Numbered from the stretch's first letter, positions 1 to 7,255 are shown. The stretch is 10,038 nt of DNA from Gemmatimonadota bacterium (GCA_009845645.1 VXZF01000294.1:1-10038); one strand, 5' to 3'. Made by a program: numbers and translations. The notes: generated by a model not told the origin, from the sequence alone.

Positions 1-2
1 TC

Positions 3-1532
3 GCCTGCCCCGACTTCGCCGTCAGCGGCTACTCGGTGCCCGGCGTCCCCGGCACCTTGCACTTTTGCCACAACGAGTACGTGGCCTGGGGCATGACCTA
101 TGGCAGTGCCGACACCCAAGACTTGTTCGCCGAGCGCTTCCGCGAAAATGCCGATGGCTTGGAGTACGAATTCAGGGGCGCGTGGCGGCCAGCGGAAATC
201 CTGCGGGAAGAAATCCACGTCCGCGGCGCGGCCTCCGTTACCTCCGAAGTCGTCATTACCCACCACGGACCTATCATCGCCGGCGATCCACGCAAAGGTC
301 AGGCCATCGCCATCAGTGACCCCGGTCTCATCGAGGGCACTCCTTGGGCCGACGCCGCCCGCGATGCCATGCGCGCCCGCTCGGTCGAGGACTTGCACCA
401 AGCTTTCGCCCGCTGGAACGACCGCGTCAACAACTACGCCGTCACCGATGTCCACGGCTGCTTCGGCTATCTGCACGAGGGCCGGATCCCGGTGCGCGAG
501 GCCGCAAACGGCTGGCTCGCCGTTCCCGGCTGGAGCGGCGAGCACGAGTGGCAGGGCTACATCCCCCACGCCGAGTTGCCCAAAGCCATAGACCCCGCAA
601 CAGGCTATGCCATCACCTGCAACCAGCGCGTGACCGGCTCGGATTATCCCTACTACGTGGGGCTCGTCTTTAGCCCCGACTACCGCGCCCGCCGCATCCA
701 GACCCGCATCCTCGAACTAGCAAAGGGCACGGCCACGCCCGAGGCTATGGGCCACATCCACGCCGAACGCGTCTCGCTCCCAGCCCAAGTCTTTACGCGG
801 GCCTTGCTTGCCATCGAGCCGCCCGATGCCGACTGCGTCCAAGCCCTCGACCTGCTGCGCCAGTGGGACTGCCGGATGGACCGCGACCAAGTCCAGCCGA
901 CGATCTATGCGCAAACCCGCGCTCTGCTCGGCTACCACATAGCGCAACACCTGTTCGGTGACGACGCTTTGACCTTGCTCGCGGAGGCTGGCGGCGACGC
1001 TCACTGGCGTCTCATCACCCTCCAAACGACTCTCGCTATTGAGCGCGGCGATACGGCGCTGCTGCCGCCCGGCCAAACTTGGTCCCAAGCTCTGACCGAG
1101 GCCCTGACCGGTGCCCTCGCCGCGCTCAAAGAGGCCCTCGGCGACGACATGAGCCAATGGAGTTGGGGTCGATTGCACTGCACCCGACCTCAGCACCCAT
1201 TCTCTGTGGTTTTTCCCGAGGCCGCTTCTTTCCTCGACCCTCCTTCGCTTCCCGTCCACGGCGATGGCGATACGCCCCTAGCCGGCAGCTATGCCTTCGA
1301 CGACTTCACAGTTACAGGGCTTTCGGTCAACCGCTATATCTTCGATCCCTCCGACTGGACTCGCTCGCGCTGGATCGCTCCGCTGGGAGCCTCTGGTCAC
1401 CCGGCTAGCCCGCACTACGCCGACCAAGCCCAGCTTTGGGCCGATGTGGAGTTCATACCTCAGTTGTGGGATTGGCAGGAGATACGCGACCGGGCGGAGA
1501 CGACGCAGCACTTGGTGCCGCTGGAGGGGTAG
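3..1532 (+). CDS. Penicillin acylase family protein, C-terminal part (5' truncated)
   Basis: This is an N-terminal-nucleophile amide hydrolase of the penicillin acylase/penicillin amidase family. Family members are secreted or periplasmic, self-cleave into two chains, and hydrolyse acyl amides such as beta-lactams, acyl-homoserine lactones or cyclic lipopeptides. The reading frame is open from base 3, so the gene begins outside the window; the GTG at 36 lies inside a conserved block and is not a start. Visible family blocks, in order: SVPGVPGT then HNEYVAWGMTYGSADTQDL near the left edge; NNYAVTDVHGCFGYLHEGRIPVR (near 430-500); the TCNQR block, whose Asn (codon 621-623) matches the oxyanion-hole Asn of the beta chain; and the C-terminal ASGHPASPHYADQAQLW block. 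About 510 residues are present, against roughly 750-800 for the whole protein. The signal peptide, alpha chain and nucleophilic Ser are not visible. The substrate is unknown. Its last 80 bases overlap the convergent mocA. Confidence 0.9.
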   Translation, partial: ACPDFAVSGYSVPGVPGTLHFCHNEYVAWGMTYGSADTQDLFAERFRENADGLEYEFRGAWRPAEILREEIHVRGAASVTSEVVITHHGPIIAGDPRKGQAIAISDPGLIEGTPWADAARDAMRARSVEDLHQAFARWNDRVNNYAVTDVHGCFGYLHEGRIPVREAANGWLAVPGWSGEHEWQGYIPHAELPKAIDPATGYAITCNQRVTGSDYPYYVGLVFSPDYRARRIQTRILELAKGTATPEAMGHIHAERVSLPAQVFTRALLAIEPPDADCVQALDLLRQWDCRMDRDQVQPTIYAQTRALLGYHIAQHLFGDDALTLLAEAGGDAHWRLITLQTTLAIERGDTALLPPGQTWSQALTEALTGALAALKEALGDDMSQWSWGRLHCTRPQHPFSVVFPEAASFLDPPSLPVHGDGDTPLAGSYAFDDFTVTGLSVNRYIFDPSDWTRSRWIAPLGASGHPASPHYADQAQLWADVEFIPQLWDWQEIRDRAETTQHLVPLEG

Positions 1533-2121
1533 TTCTCAAGGCTGCCGAGTAGGATTCCTGCGTATCCACATCTACGAAGATGCCTTCGTCCTCGACGGGT
1601 ACTTCGATGACGTTGGCTGCGTTTCTTGCCAAGACCGGTCGCGCCCCCCGATCGCCAGTCAATGCAAGTAAGGCATCTCGATAGGCGCTGCCGATAGCTA
1701 CCGGATGGCCGCGTCGCCCGTTGCTTACTGGCACGGCGATGGCCTCTCTACTTTTCAACGTCTCGGCGACCTTTAGCATCGTCTTACCAGCTATCTGCGG
1801 CATATCCCCCAGTGCAAAGAGATACCCTTGCTCGCCGACTGCCGCTTCTACGCCCACTTTGATAGAGGCGGCCATCCCCTCGGCAAATTTTGGATTGTGT
1901 ACCAGCCGCACGGGATAGTGGCTCAACTTTTCTTCTATCTCTGCTCGTTGATGCCCTGTCACTACGATTACCTCACCCAAACCCACCTCGCAGATTCGCT
2001 CCACCACGACTTGGAGGACGCATTGCTTCTGCCAAGGCAGCAGCAACTTATTGGCACCCTCCATCCTGGAGGAACTTCCCGCCGCTAGTACGATTCCGCT
2101 AAGGTTTGCGAATCTGGTCAT
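1453..2121 (-). CDS. mocA: Molybdenum cofactor cytidylyltransferase (MocA-like NTP transferase)
   Basis: This cytoplasmic enzyme belongs to the MobA-like NTP-transferase fold. MocA members join CTP to Mo-molybdopterin, giving the cytosine dinucleotide cofactor used by xanthine-oxidase-family hydroxylases such as CO dehydrogenase. The 222-residue product shows the nucleotide-binding loop LAAGSSSRMEGANK (residues 12-25), GMAASIKVG (82-90), the metal-binding LGDMP (Asp106), RRGHPV (136-141) and GDRGARPVL (156-164). The domain ends near the VDVDTQESY block, about residue 192. The remaining 30 residues are rich in Pro, Ala and Ser, and are mostly encoded antisense to the acylase 3' end, so they are probably a non-essential tail. 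The ATG start is preceded by GGCGGAG about a dozen bases upstream, which is a weak ribosome site. It is transcribed divergently from coxG, and that context favours MocA (CTP) over MobA (GTP) or a sugar nucleotidyltransferase. Confidence 0.82.
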   Translation of the reverse strand: MTRFANLSGIVLAAGSSSRMEGANKLLLPWQKQCVLQVVVERICEVGLGEVIVVTGHQRAEIEEKLSHYPVRLVHNPKFAEGMAASIKVGVEAAVGEQGYLFALGDMPQIAGKTMLKVAETLKSREAIAVPVSNGRRGHPVAIGSAYRDALLALTGDRGARPVLARNAANVIEVPVEDEGIFVDVDTQESYSAALRTTPPAAPSAASSPPGRVSPANPTTEV

Positions 2122-2156
2122 CTCAATTCATCACTCCGCCGCGTTGGCTTATTTGA

Positions 2157-2186
2157 TTGACAAAGACGGGCAAGATTTTGTAATAT
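2157..2186 (+). promoter_or_regulatory. Candidate sigma70-like promoter of the cox operon
   Basis: TTGACA at 2157-2162 is a perfect -35 hexamer. It is followed after 18 bases by TAATAT at 2181-2186, a moderate -10 match directly preceded by TG. It lies in the divergent gap between mocA and coxG and would give a 5' leader of roughly 40 bases before the coxG ATG. It is the only good match in the gap on this strand; no clear counterpart is seen for mocA. This is motif matching only. Confidence 0.5.
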
Positions 2187-2233
2187 CCACCTCCGCGTCA
2201 CTCGCTTCTGGCCTTTAACAAAAGCATCGGCCC

Positions 2234-2677
2234 ATGCAGCTTACAGGTTCTCATACCTTTAGTGCTCCGAGGCAAGTCATGTGGGACTTGCTCAACGATC
2301 CCGAGGTTTTGGCGCGCATCACGCCAGGTGTCGATACCTTGGAGCAGACCGGCTCCGGCCAGTACCAAGCTGTGCTGCACATCAAAATGGGACCGATCAA
2401 CAGTACCTTCAACGGCGCGCTGCAAGTAGTAGATAGCAAGGAGCCGGAAAGCTATCGCCTGCTCATCGACGTCGATGGCAAGATCGGCCAGATCGCGGCC
2501 GAGGGCCACGTCCGGCTCGCCGAAAACCACGAGACGACCACGGTGGAAGTCGAAGGCGGCTCGCAGTTGACGGGTCGGTTGGCGAGTATGGGTCAGCGCC
2601 TGCTCTCGGGCGTGGCGCGGATGTTTACCAACCAGTTTTTCAAGGCGCTGGAACGCGAAGTGGCGATTAGGAATTAG
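2234..2677 (+). CDS. coxG: CoxG-like SRPBCC family protein (CO dehydrogenase subunit G family)
   Basis: The 147-residue product begins MQLTGSHTFSAPRQVMWDLL and continues with NDPEVLARITPGVDTLEQ and later LTGRLASMGQRLLSGVARMF. This is the signature layout of the CoxG family, which has a START/SRPBCC ligand-binding fold. In characterised systems CoxG is an accessory protein of molybdenum CO dehydrogenase, linked to membrane association, and in mycobacteria to menaquinone handling for the enzyme. Some CoxG proteins carry a C-terminal membrane segment; this one stops at the end of the SRPBCC domain with no hydrophobic tail, so it is probably soluble. It is the first gene of the operon and lies 73 bases before coxS. 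No clear Shine-Dalgarno precedes the ATG, but no better in-frame start is available. The last codons and the stop fall in a repeat element. Confidence 0.87.
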   Translation: MQLTGSHTFSAPRQVMWDLLNDPEVLARITPGVDTLEQTGSGQYQAVLHIKMGPINSTFNGALQVVDSKEPESYRLLIDVDGKIGQIAAEGHVRLAENHETTTVEVEGGSQLTGRLASMGQRLLSGVARMFTNQFFKALEREVAIRN

Positions 2678-2739
2678 GAATTTCCGGCCCCAATTCTCAA
2701 TTCGTAATTCCTAATTCTCAATTCTTAATTCGATTCGAT
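2665..2739. repeat. AATTCNN heptamer repeat array with inverted-repeat arms
   Basis: Six consecutive 7-bp units of form AATTCNN (CTC, CGT, CCT, CTC, CTT, CGA endings) run without interruption from 2692 to 2733. Facing them at 2665-2682 is a short array in the opposite orientation. GAATTAGGAATT (2671-2682) and AATTCCTAATTC (2706-2717) form a perfect 12-bp inverted repeat around a 23-base loop. The element begins inside the last codons of coxG, includes its TAG stop, and ends just before the coxS ribosome site. It is far more AT-rich than its flanks. There is no U-run after the hairpin, so it does not look like a standard terminator. Confidence 0.85.
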
Positions 2740-2745
2740 AGGAGG
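2740..2745 (+). promoter_or_regulatory. Ribosome binding site deciding the coxS start
   Basis: AGGAGG lies five bases before the ATG at 2751. An in-frame GTG at 2745 overlaps this site and is therefore not usable as the start. Confidence 0.85.
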
Positions 2746-2750
2746 TGGCT

Positions 2751-3215
2751 ATGTCAGTAGCAATCAAGGTCACTGTCAACGGTCAGACCCACGAGCACGA
2801 GGTGGAGCCGCGCCAGATGCTCGTCAGCTATTTGCGCGAGGAGCTGGGCCTGACGGGCACGCACGTTGGCTGCGACACCAGCAACTGCGGTGCCTGTACC
2901 GCCATCGTCGATGGCCAAGCCGTCAAGGTCTGCACCATGCTCGCGGCGCAAGCCGACGGCGCGGAGATAACGACCATCGAAGGGCTTGCGGCCAACGGCA
3001 CGCTGCACCCGTTACAGGAAGCCTTCCGCGAGACCCACGGCTTGCAGTGCGGCTTTTGCACGCCCGGCATGATTATGGCCGCTTGGCAGTTGCTAGAGCG
3101 CAATGCAACGCCCAGCGACGCGGAAGTCCGTCACGCGCTCGAAGGCAACTTTTGTCGCTGCACGGGCTACGACAACATCATCAAGGCGGTCCAACACGCC
3201 GCCGAAAGCGCATAG
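2751..3215 (+). CDS. coxS: Molybdenum hydroxylase small subunit with two 2Fe-2S clusters (CoxS-like)
   Basis: This is the 154-residue iron-sulfur subunit of a xanthine-oxidase-family hydroxylase, passing electrons from the molybdenum site in CoxL to FAD in CoxM. The N-terminal plant-ferredoxin-type domain carries Cys41, Cys46, Cys49 and Cys61 (block [16 protein letters not shown]). The C-terminal helical domain carries Cys100, Cys103, Cys135 and Cys137 (blocks [14 protein letters not shown] and [13 protein letters not shown]). All eight cluster ligands are present and the length is typical of the family (about 150-170). No twin-arginine or other signal is present, so the enzyme is cytoplasmic. 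The start is the ATG with AGGAGG five bases upstream. The stop codon overlaps the coxL ribosome site, so translation of the two is probably coupled. Confidence 0.95.
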   Translation: MSVAIKVTVNGQTHEHEVEPRQMLVSYLREELGLTGTHVGCDTSNCGACTAIVDGQAVKVCTMLAAQADGAEITTIEGLAANGTLHPLQEAFRETHGLQCGFCTPGMIMAAWQLLERNATPSDAEVRHALEGNFCRCTGYDNIIKAVQHAAESA

Positions 3216-3224
3216 GAGGCCGCT

Positions 3225-5597
3225 ATGGGAGTTATAGGACAATCCATCAAGCGCGTCGAAGACCAGCGCTTTATTACCGGCAAGGGCCGCTACACCGATG
3301 ACATTGCCCTGCCCAACTCGACCTTTGCGGCGCTCGTGCGCAGCCCACATGCCCACGCCGCGATCAATAACGTCGATACGACGGCCGCAGCCGCAGCCGA
3401 TGGCGTGGTCGCCGTGTTCACAGGTGCCGACCTCGAAGCTGCTGGCGTCGGCGGCCTGCCCTGCGGCTGGCAGGTGGATTTCAAGAGTGGCGACACCATG
3501 AAGGAGCCGGCCCATCCGGTACTGGCTGCGACCAAGGTGCGCCACGTCGGAGACCCGGTTGCCATCGTCCTCGCCGAGAGCCGCGAACAAGCTGCGGACG
3601 CCGCCGAGTTGGTGGTCGTGGATTACGAAGTTTTGGACGCGGTCGTCGCGGCAACCCAAGCGACGGCAGAGGGCGCGCCGCAGTTGTTCGACGATGTGCC
3701 CAACAACACGCCCTTCGACTGGGAGCTCGGCGATCAAGCGGCGACGGACGCGGCCTTGGCCAGCGCTGCGCACGTCACCACGTTGGAGTACGACAATCAA
3801 CGGCTCATTCCCAACGCGATTGAGCCGCGCTGCGCCATTGGCGATTACGACGGCGCGCGCGACCACTACACGCTTTACACCTCGTCGCAGAACCCCCATG
3901 TCATTCGCCTGCTGATGACGGCGTTTGTCTTGGGGCTGCCCGAGCACAAGGTGCGCGTGGTGTCGCCGGATGTGGGCGGTGGTTTTGGCTCGAAAATTTT
4001 TCACTATGCCGAAGAGGTTCTCGTCACGTGGTGCTCGCGCCAGATTGGCCGTCCGGTCAAGTGGACCGCCAGCCGTAGCGAGGCATTCCTCACCGACGCC
4101 CACGGCCGCGATCACCACACCAGGGTCGATCTCGGCCTCGACGCCGATGGGAATTTCGTCGGCCTACGGGTCAAGACTGTCGCTAACCTCGGCGCGTACC
4201 TATCGACGTTTGCGCCGTGCGTGCCCACGTATCTCTACGGCACGCTTTTGCAGGGGCTGTACACGACCCCGGCGGTCCACGTTGATGTCACTGGTGTCTT
4301 CACCAATACTACGCCAGTTGATGCCCTGCGCGGTGCGGGTCGCCCCGAGGCTACGTACGTCCTCGAGCGCACTGTTGAGCAGGCCGCTTTGGAGACGGGT
4401 CGCGACCCGGCCCAACTGCGGAGCCAGAATTTCATCCCAGCCTTTGACGGCGTCGAGCAGGAAGGCTATCAGACCCAAGTGGCTCTGCAATACGACAGTG
4501 GCAACTACGGGGCTGCGCTCGAAAAAGCCCTCGCGGCTATCGGTTACGACGAGCTGCGCGCAGAGCAGGCACAGGCCCGCGCCGCTGGCAATGGCCGCCA
4601 TATCGGCATAGGCTTTTCGACCTATATCGAGGCCTGCGGCATTGCGCCCTCGGCCGTGGTCGGCGCATTAGGTGCGCGCGCTGGCCTGTTTGAGAGCGCG
4701 GGCGTCCGCGTCCAGCCGACCGGCAAAGTCACGGTCTTCACCGGCAGCCACTCGCACGGACAGGGTCACGAGACGACCTTCGCCCAGGTGGTGGCCGACG
4801 GGTTGGGCGTGGGGATCGAAGACGTGGATATCATTCACGGCGACACCGAGTCTGTGCCCTTTGGCATGGGCACGTATGGCTCGCGCTCGCTGGCCGTCGG
4901 CGGCACAGCCATCGTCAAGAGCATGGACAAGATCAAGGAGAAGGGGGCCAAGATCGCGGCCCACTTGCTCGAAGCCGCCGAAGAGGACCTCGAATTCGCC
5001 GAGGGCAGTTGGACGGTCAAGGGCACCGACCAGTCGATCGCCTTTGGCGAGGTCGCACTGGCCGCGTACGTGCCGCACAATTTTCCCGAGGGGCTGGAGC
5101 CGGGGTTGGAGTTTACCAGCTTCTACGACCCGGCCAATTTTACCTTTCCCTTCGGTGCTCACATTGCGGTCGTGGAAGTGGATGCCGAGACCGGCGTGGT
5201 TGCGGTGCGGCGCTACGTGGCCGTTGACGACGTGGGCAATATCGTCAATCCCATGATCGTCGAAGGCCAAGTCCACGGCGGCATTACGCACGGCATTGGC
5301 CAAGCCTTGTTTGAGGAGGCTGTGTACGACGACAGCGGCCAGCTCATTTCTGGCTCGTACATGGACTACGTCCTGCCGCGTGCCGACGACCTGCCTTCCT
5401 TTGAAACCGACCACACTGTCACGCCCTGCCCGCACAATCCCCTCGGCGTCAAGGGTGCTGGCGAGACCGGCACGATTGGCTCGCCGCCGGCTATTGTCAA
5501 CGCCGTGCTCGACGCCCTGTGGCCGTTGGGCGTGCGCGACCTTGCTATGCCGCTGACGCCGCAGAAGGTGTGGCAGGCCATCCAACAAGCCAGCTAA
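3225..5597 (+). CDS. coxL: Molybdenum hydroxylase large subunit, form II CO dehydrogenase-like (CoxL)
   Basis: This 790-residue catalytic subunit binds the molybdopterin cytosine dinucleotide cofactor and carries out the hydroxylation or oxidation. It starts with the typical [22 protein letters not shown] block. Key motifs are VGGGFGSK (residues 250-257, cofactor contact), [10 protein letters not shown] (367-376, active-site loop) and KGAGETGT (743-750) with the conserved catalytic Glu747. True form I CO dehydrogenases have AYXCSFR at the loop, whose Cys holds copper. Form II proteins have AYRGAGR; here Leu replaces the Tyr and no Cys is present. CO oxidation is therefore not assured, and another aldehyde, heterocycle or aromatic substrate is possible. 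AGGAGG at 3214-3219 lies five bases before the ATG and overlaps the coxS stop. The gene order S-L-M is the form II order. The length is normal for the family. Confidence 0.93.
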   Translation: MGVIGQSIKRVEDQRFITGKGRYTDDIALPNSTFAALVRSPHAHAAINNVDTTAAAAADGVVAVFTGADLEAAGVGGLPCGWQVDFKSGDTMKEPAHPVLAATKVRHVGDPVAIVLAESREQAADAAELVVVDYEVLDAVVAATQATAEGAPQLFDDVPNNTPFDWELGDQAATDAALASAAHVTTLEYDNQRLIPNAIEPRCAIGDYDGARDHYTLYTSSQNPHVIRLLMTAFVLGLPEHKVRVVSPDVGGGFGSKIFHYAEEVLVTWCSRQIGRPVKWTASRSEAFLTDAHGRDHHTRVDLGLDADGNFVGLRVKTVANLGAYLSTFAPCVPTYLYGTLLQGLYTTPAVHVDVTGVFTNTTPVDALRGAGRPEATYVLERTVEQAALETGRDPAQLRSQNFIPAFDGVEQEGYQTQVALQYDSGNYGAALEKALAAIGYDELRAEQAQARAAGNGRHIGIGFSTYIEACGIAPSAVVGALGARAGLFESAGVRVQPTGKVTVFTGSHSHGQGHETTFAQVVADGLGVGIEDVDIIHGDTESVPFGMGTYGSRSLAVGGTAIVKSMDKIKEKGAKIAAHLLEAAEEDLEFAEGSWTVKGTDQSIAFGEVALAAYVPHNFPEGLEPGLEFTSFYDPANFTFPFGAHIAVVEVDAETGVVAVRRYVAVDDVGNIVNPMIVEGQVHGGITHGIGQALFEEAVYDDSGQLISGSYMDYVLPRADDLPSFETDHTVTPCPHNPLGVKGAGETGTIGSPPAIVNAVLDALWPLGVRDLAMPLTPQKVWQAIQQAS

Positions 5598-5610
5598 GGA
5601 GAAGACGACC

Positions 5611-6426
5611 ATGATACCTGTCGCGTTTGACTATCATCGTCCCGCTTCAGTAGATGAGGCGATTGAGCTCCTCTCGGACGACGCCAAGCTCTTAGCTGGC
5701 GGCCACAGTCTGTTACCGGCCATGAAGCTGCGCCTGTCGTCACCGGGCGCGCTGATCGACATTGGCCGGATCGCCGAGCTCAACTACATCAGAGAGGACG
5801 GCGGCACCATTGCTATTGGTGCGACTACTACCCATCAGCAGATTGCGTCCTCGGACTTGGTGAGTGCCAATGCCTCGGCCTTGGCCCAAGCTGCCTCGGT
5901 CATCGGCGATCCGCAGGTGCGCAACAAGGGCACCATTGGCGGCTCGTTGGCCCACGCCGATCCAGCGGCTGACTACCCGGCGGCGATTTTGGCACTGGGG
6001 GCTGAGATTGTCGTCAGGGGATCCGATGGCGGGCGTTCGATCCCGGCTGACGAGTTTTTCATCGATCTGTTCTTGACCGCGCTCGCGCCGGACGAGATCA
6101 TCACCGAGGTGCGAGTCCCGGCCGCGGATAAGTCGGCGTATGTCAAGTTTCCGCATCCGGCTTCGCGCTTTGCAGTGGTGGGTTGCGCTGCTGCCTCGGC
6201 TGGAGGCGCGGTTAAGGTCGCTTTCACGGGCGTGGCCAATGCGGCCTTCCGCGATAGTGGGGTTGAAGCGGCCCTCAGCGGTGGCTTGAGCGAGGAAGGG
6301 ATCGCTGCTGCCGCCGCACGGGCAGCCGACGGACAGGAGGTGCTCGCCGACCATTTTGCTGGCGAAGAGTACCGCCGTCACTTGGCCAAGGTTTTCGCCC
6401 GCAAGGCGCTTGCGACTATCGCCTGA
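5611..6426 (+). CDS. coxM: Molybdenum hydroxylase FAD-binding medium subunit (CoxM-like)
   Basis: This 271-residue flavoprotein subunit accepts electrons from CoxS and passes them to the final acceptor. The N-terminal FAD-binding (PCMH/VAO-type) domain shows AGGHSLLP (residues 29-36) and TIGGSLAHAD (108-117), both pyrophosphate-binding loops of the family. The usual C-terminal CO-dehydrogenase flavoprotein domain follows (ALAPDEIITEVRVPA onward) to a normal end near residue 270. AAGGAG at 5596-5601 overlaps the coxL stop and lies nine bases before the ATG, so it belongs to the same transcript as coxS and coxL. A strong terminator follows, making this the last gene of the operon. Assignment to CO oxidation has the same caveat as CoxL. 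Confidence 0.93.
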   Translation: MIPVAFDYHRPASVDEAIELLSDDAKLLAGGHSLLPAMKLRLSSPGALIDIGRIAELNYIREDGGTIAIGATTTHQQIASSDLVSANASALAQAASVIGDPQVRNKGTIGGSLAHADPAADYPAAILALGAEIVVRGSDGGRSIPADEFFIDLFLTALAPDEIITEVRVPAADKSAYVKFPHPASRFAVVGCAAASAGGAVKVAFTGVANAAFRDSGVEAALSGGLSEEGIAAAAARAADGQEVLADHFAGEEYRRHLAKVFARKALATIA

Positions 6427-6448
6427 GTGCCAAGCCGCATTTAATAGG

Positions 6449-6490
6449 AAGCCCCCGATGCTGGTTAAGCGTCGGGGGCTTTCTCTTTTG
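6449..6490 (+). terminator. Intrinsic terminator of the cox operon
   Basis: AAGCCCCCGA (6449-6458) pairs with TCGGGGGCTT (6472-6481). The stem extends inward by a T-G wobble and three further pairs to a five-base loop. A T-rich tract (TTTCTCTTTT) follows. It lies 22 bases after the coxM stop and just before the 3' end of the convergent XRE gene. Confidence 0.9.
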
Positions 6491-6504
6491 TGACCGCTCG
6501 CTCC

Positions 6505-6702
6505 TTATTCCGTCTCGTATATAAAAATCGCTTCGATCGGCGCGGAGAAAATGTGGGCGATCTTAAACGCCAGCGGTAGACTGGGGTCGTATTTGCCTTT
6601 TTCGAGGGCGTTTACCGTTTGCCGCGAGACCTCCAGACGCTCCGCGAGATCGGCTTGGGTCCAGTCGCGCTCGGCGCGCAGCACCTTTAGGCGATTTTTC
6701 AT
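6505..6702 (-). CDS. XRE-family helix-turn-helix transcriptional regulator, small
   Basis: The 65-residue product is almost entirely one lambda-repressor-type helix-turn-helix domain: TQADLAERLEVSRQTVNALEKGKYDPSLPLAFKIAHIF spans residues 15 to about 52, with Gln16, Ala20, Val25, Ser26 and Gln28-Thr29 in the expected DNA-contact positions. Its length and C-terminal pattern (IEAIFIYE) match the subgroup of very small XRE regulators that are commonly encoded beside a small membrane protein. Its ATG overlaps the stop of the upstream membrane protein gene as ATGA, so the two are probably translationally coupled. Inference: it represses its own promoter at 7163-7190. Confidence 0.9.
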   Translation of the reverse strand: MKNRLKVLRAERDWTQADLAERLEVSRQTVNALEKGKYDPSLPLAFKIAHIFSAPIEAIFIYETE

Positions 6703-7118
6703 CGGTAGCGGAGATGGCCGACGGTAACGGAGACCACGAAGGTAAACGTCATCAGCAAAATGATATCTGAGACTTCGGCGTCTGTTATGAATTTTGCAGT
6801 TACCATCAGCGAATAACTAAAACTGCCGACGAGCGCGACGCCCATAGCTATAGCCAGTGCATCGAGTTGGATTTTGCGCTGCAACTCATCCATGGATTTC
6901 AGGTGGCGCAAATACGACAGAATCATGCCGATGCCGATGCCCGCGTTGAGGACGATGGCGATAGCGGAGATCAAAGCAGAGGAATGCCATTCGTATAGTA
7001 TTGCTTTGTCGGCCAACACCATCGTCATCGACCAAGCAATACTCCAACAAAGAAAACGAATTGTGTTTTTTCCACTGCCGCCAGTAAGACAACTCAAATT
7101 GACCATCGGCTTCTTCAT
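6699..7118 (-). CDS. Four-helix integral membrane protein, partner of the XRE regulator
   Basis: I do not recognise a named function. The 139-residue product from the ATG at 7118 has four hydrophobic segments, at about residues 20-37, 48-70, 87-108 and 117-134. They are separated by a charged central linker, LRHLKSMDELQRKIQLDA, a pattern typical of small membrane proteins encoded with tiny XRE regulators. An upstream TTG (7190) would extend the frame but lies before the -10 element of the promoter, so it is rejected; AAAGGA about ten bases before the ATG at 7118 supports the shorter form. Base composition is notably lower in GC than the cox operon. It may sense or protect the membrane, or act with the regulator in a stress response; nothing in the sequence decides this. 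Confidence 0.78.
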   Translation of the reverse strand: MKKPMVNLSCLTGGSGKNTIRFLCWSIAWSMTMVLADKAILYEWHSSALISAIAIVLNAGIGIGMILSYLRHLKSMDELQRKIQLDALAIAMGVALVGSFSYSLMVTAKFITDAEVSDIILLMTFTFVVSVTVGHLRYR

Positions 7119-7141
7119 AAGTCTGCGATCCTTTCCATAAA

Positions 7142-7157
7142 GTAAAGTTTGCTTTAC
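7142..7157. promoter_or_regulatory. Candidate operator palindrome (GTAAAG-N4-CTTTAC)
   Basis: This is a perfect 6-bp inverted repeat with a 4-base spacer. It lies directly downstream of the -10 element on the minus strand, at about the transcription start. Its position suits repression by the neighbouring XRE protein. Inference from placement only. Confidence 0.45.
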
Positions 7158-7162
7158 AAGAG

Positions 7163-7190
7163 AATATAACCCGAAAGATGATAATGTCAA
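7163..7190 (-). promoter_or_regulatory. Sigma70-like promoter of the membrane protein/XRE operon
   Basis: On the minus strand a perfect -35 TTGACA (7190 to 7185) is followed after 16 bases by TATATT (7168 to 7163). This predicts a start near 7156 and a leader of roughly 40 bases before the ATG at 7118. The match is the strongest in the window. Confidence 0.7.
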
Positions 7191-7202
7191 GTATATTTGA
7201 CA
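7185..7202. promoter_or_regulatory. Second palindrome over the -35 (TGTCAA-N6-TTGACA)
   Basis: A perfect 6-bp inverted repeat with a 6-base AT-rich spacer, one arm of which is the -35 hexamer itself. It could be a second regulator site, or could arise partly because the -35 consensus happens to be mirrored. Confidence 0.35.
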
Positions 7203-7255
7203 AAAAGATTAGCATACATGACTTTAAGGACGATTTTATCCATTCAGGTAAAACG

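Noticed and set aside
3093..4118. Long minus-strand open frame of 341 codons opposite coxS/coxL
   Set aside because: It lies opposite strongly conserved cox coding sequence; its translation shows no recognisable domain and is rich in Arg, Val and Gly, as expected of a GC-rich antisense frame.
4320..4343. Assignment of CoxL as a true (form I) CO dehydrogenase
   Set aside because: The loop lacks the copper-binding Cys of AYXCSFR and reads ALRGAGR.
4668..5612. Long minus-strand open frame of 314 codons opposite coxL
   Set aside because: A shadow of coxL for the same reasons, without a ribosome site or family motif.
7119..7190. N-terminal extension of the membrane protein from a TTG at 7190
   Set aside because: It would start upstream of the -10 element, while the ATG at 7118 has a ribosome site and fits the predicted transcript.
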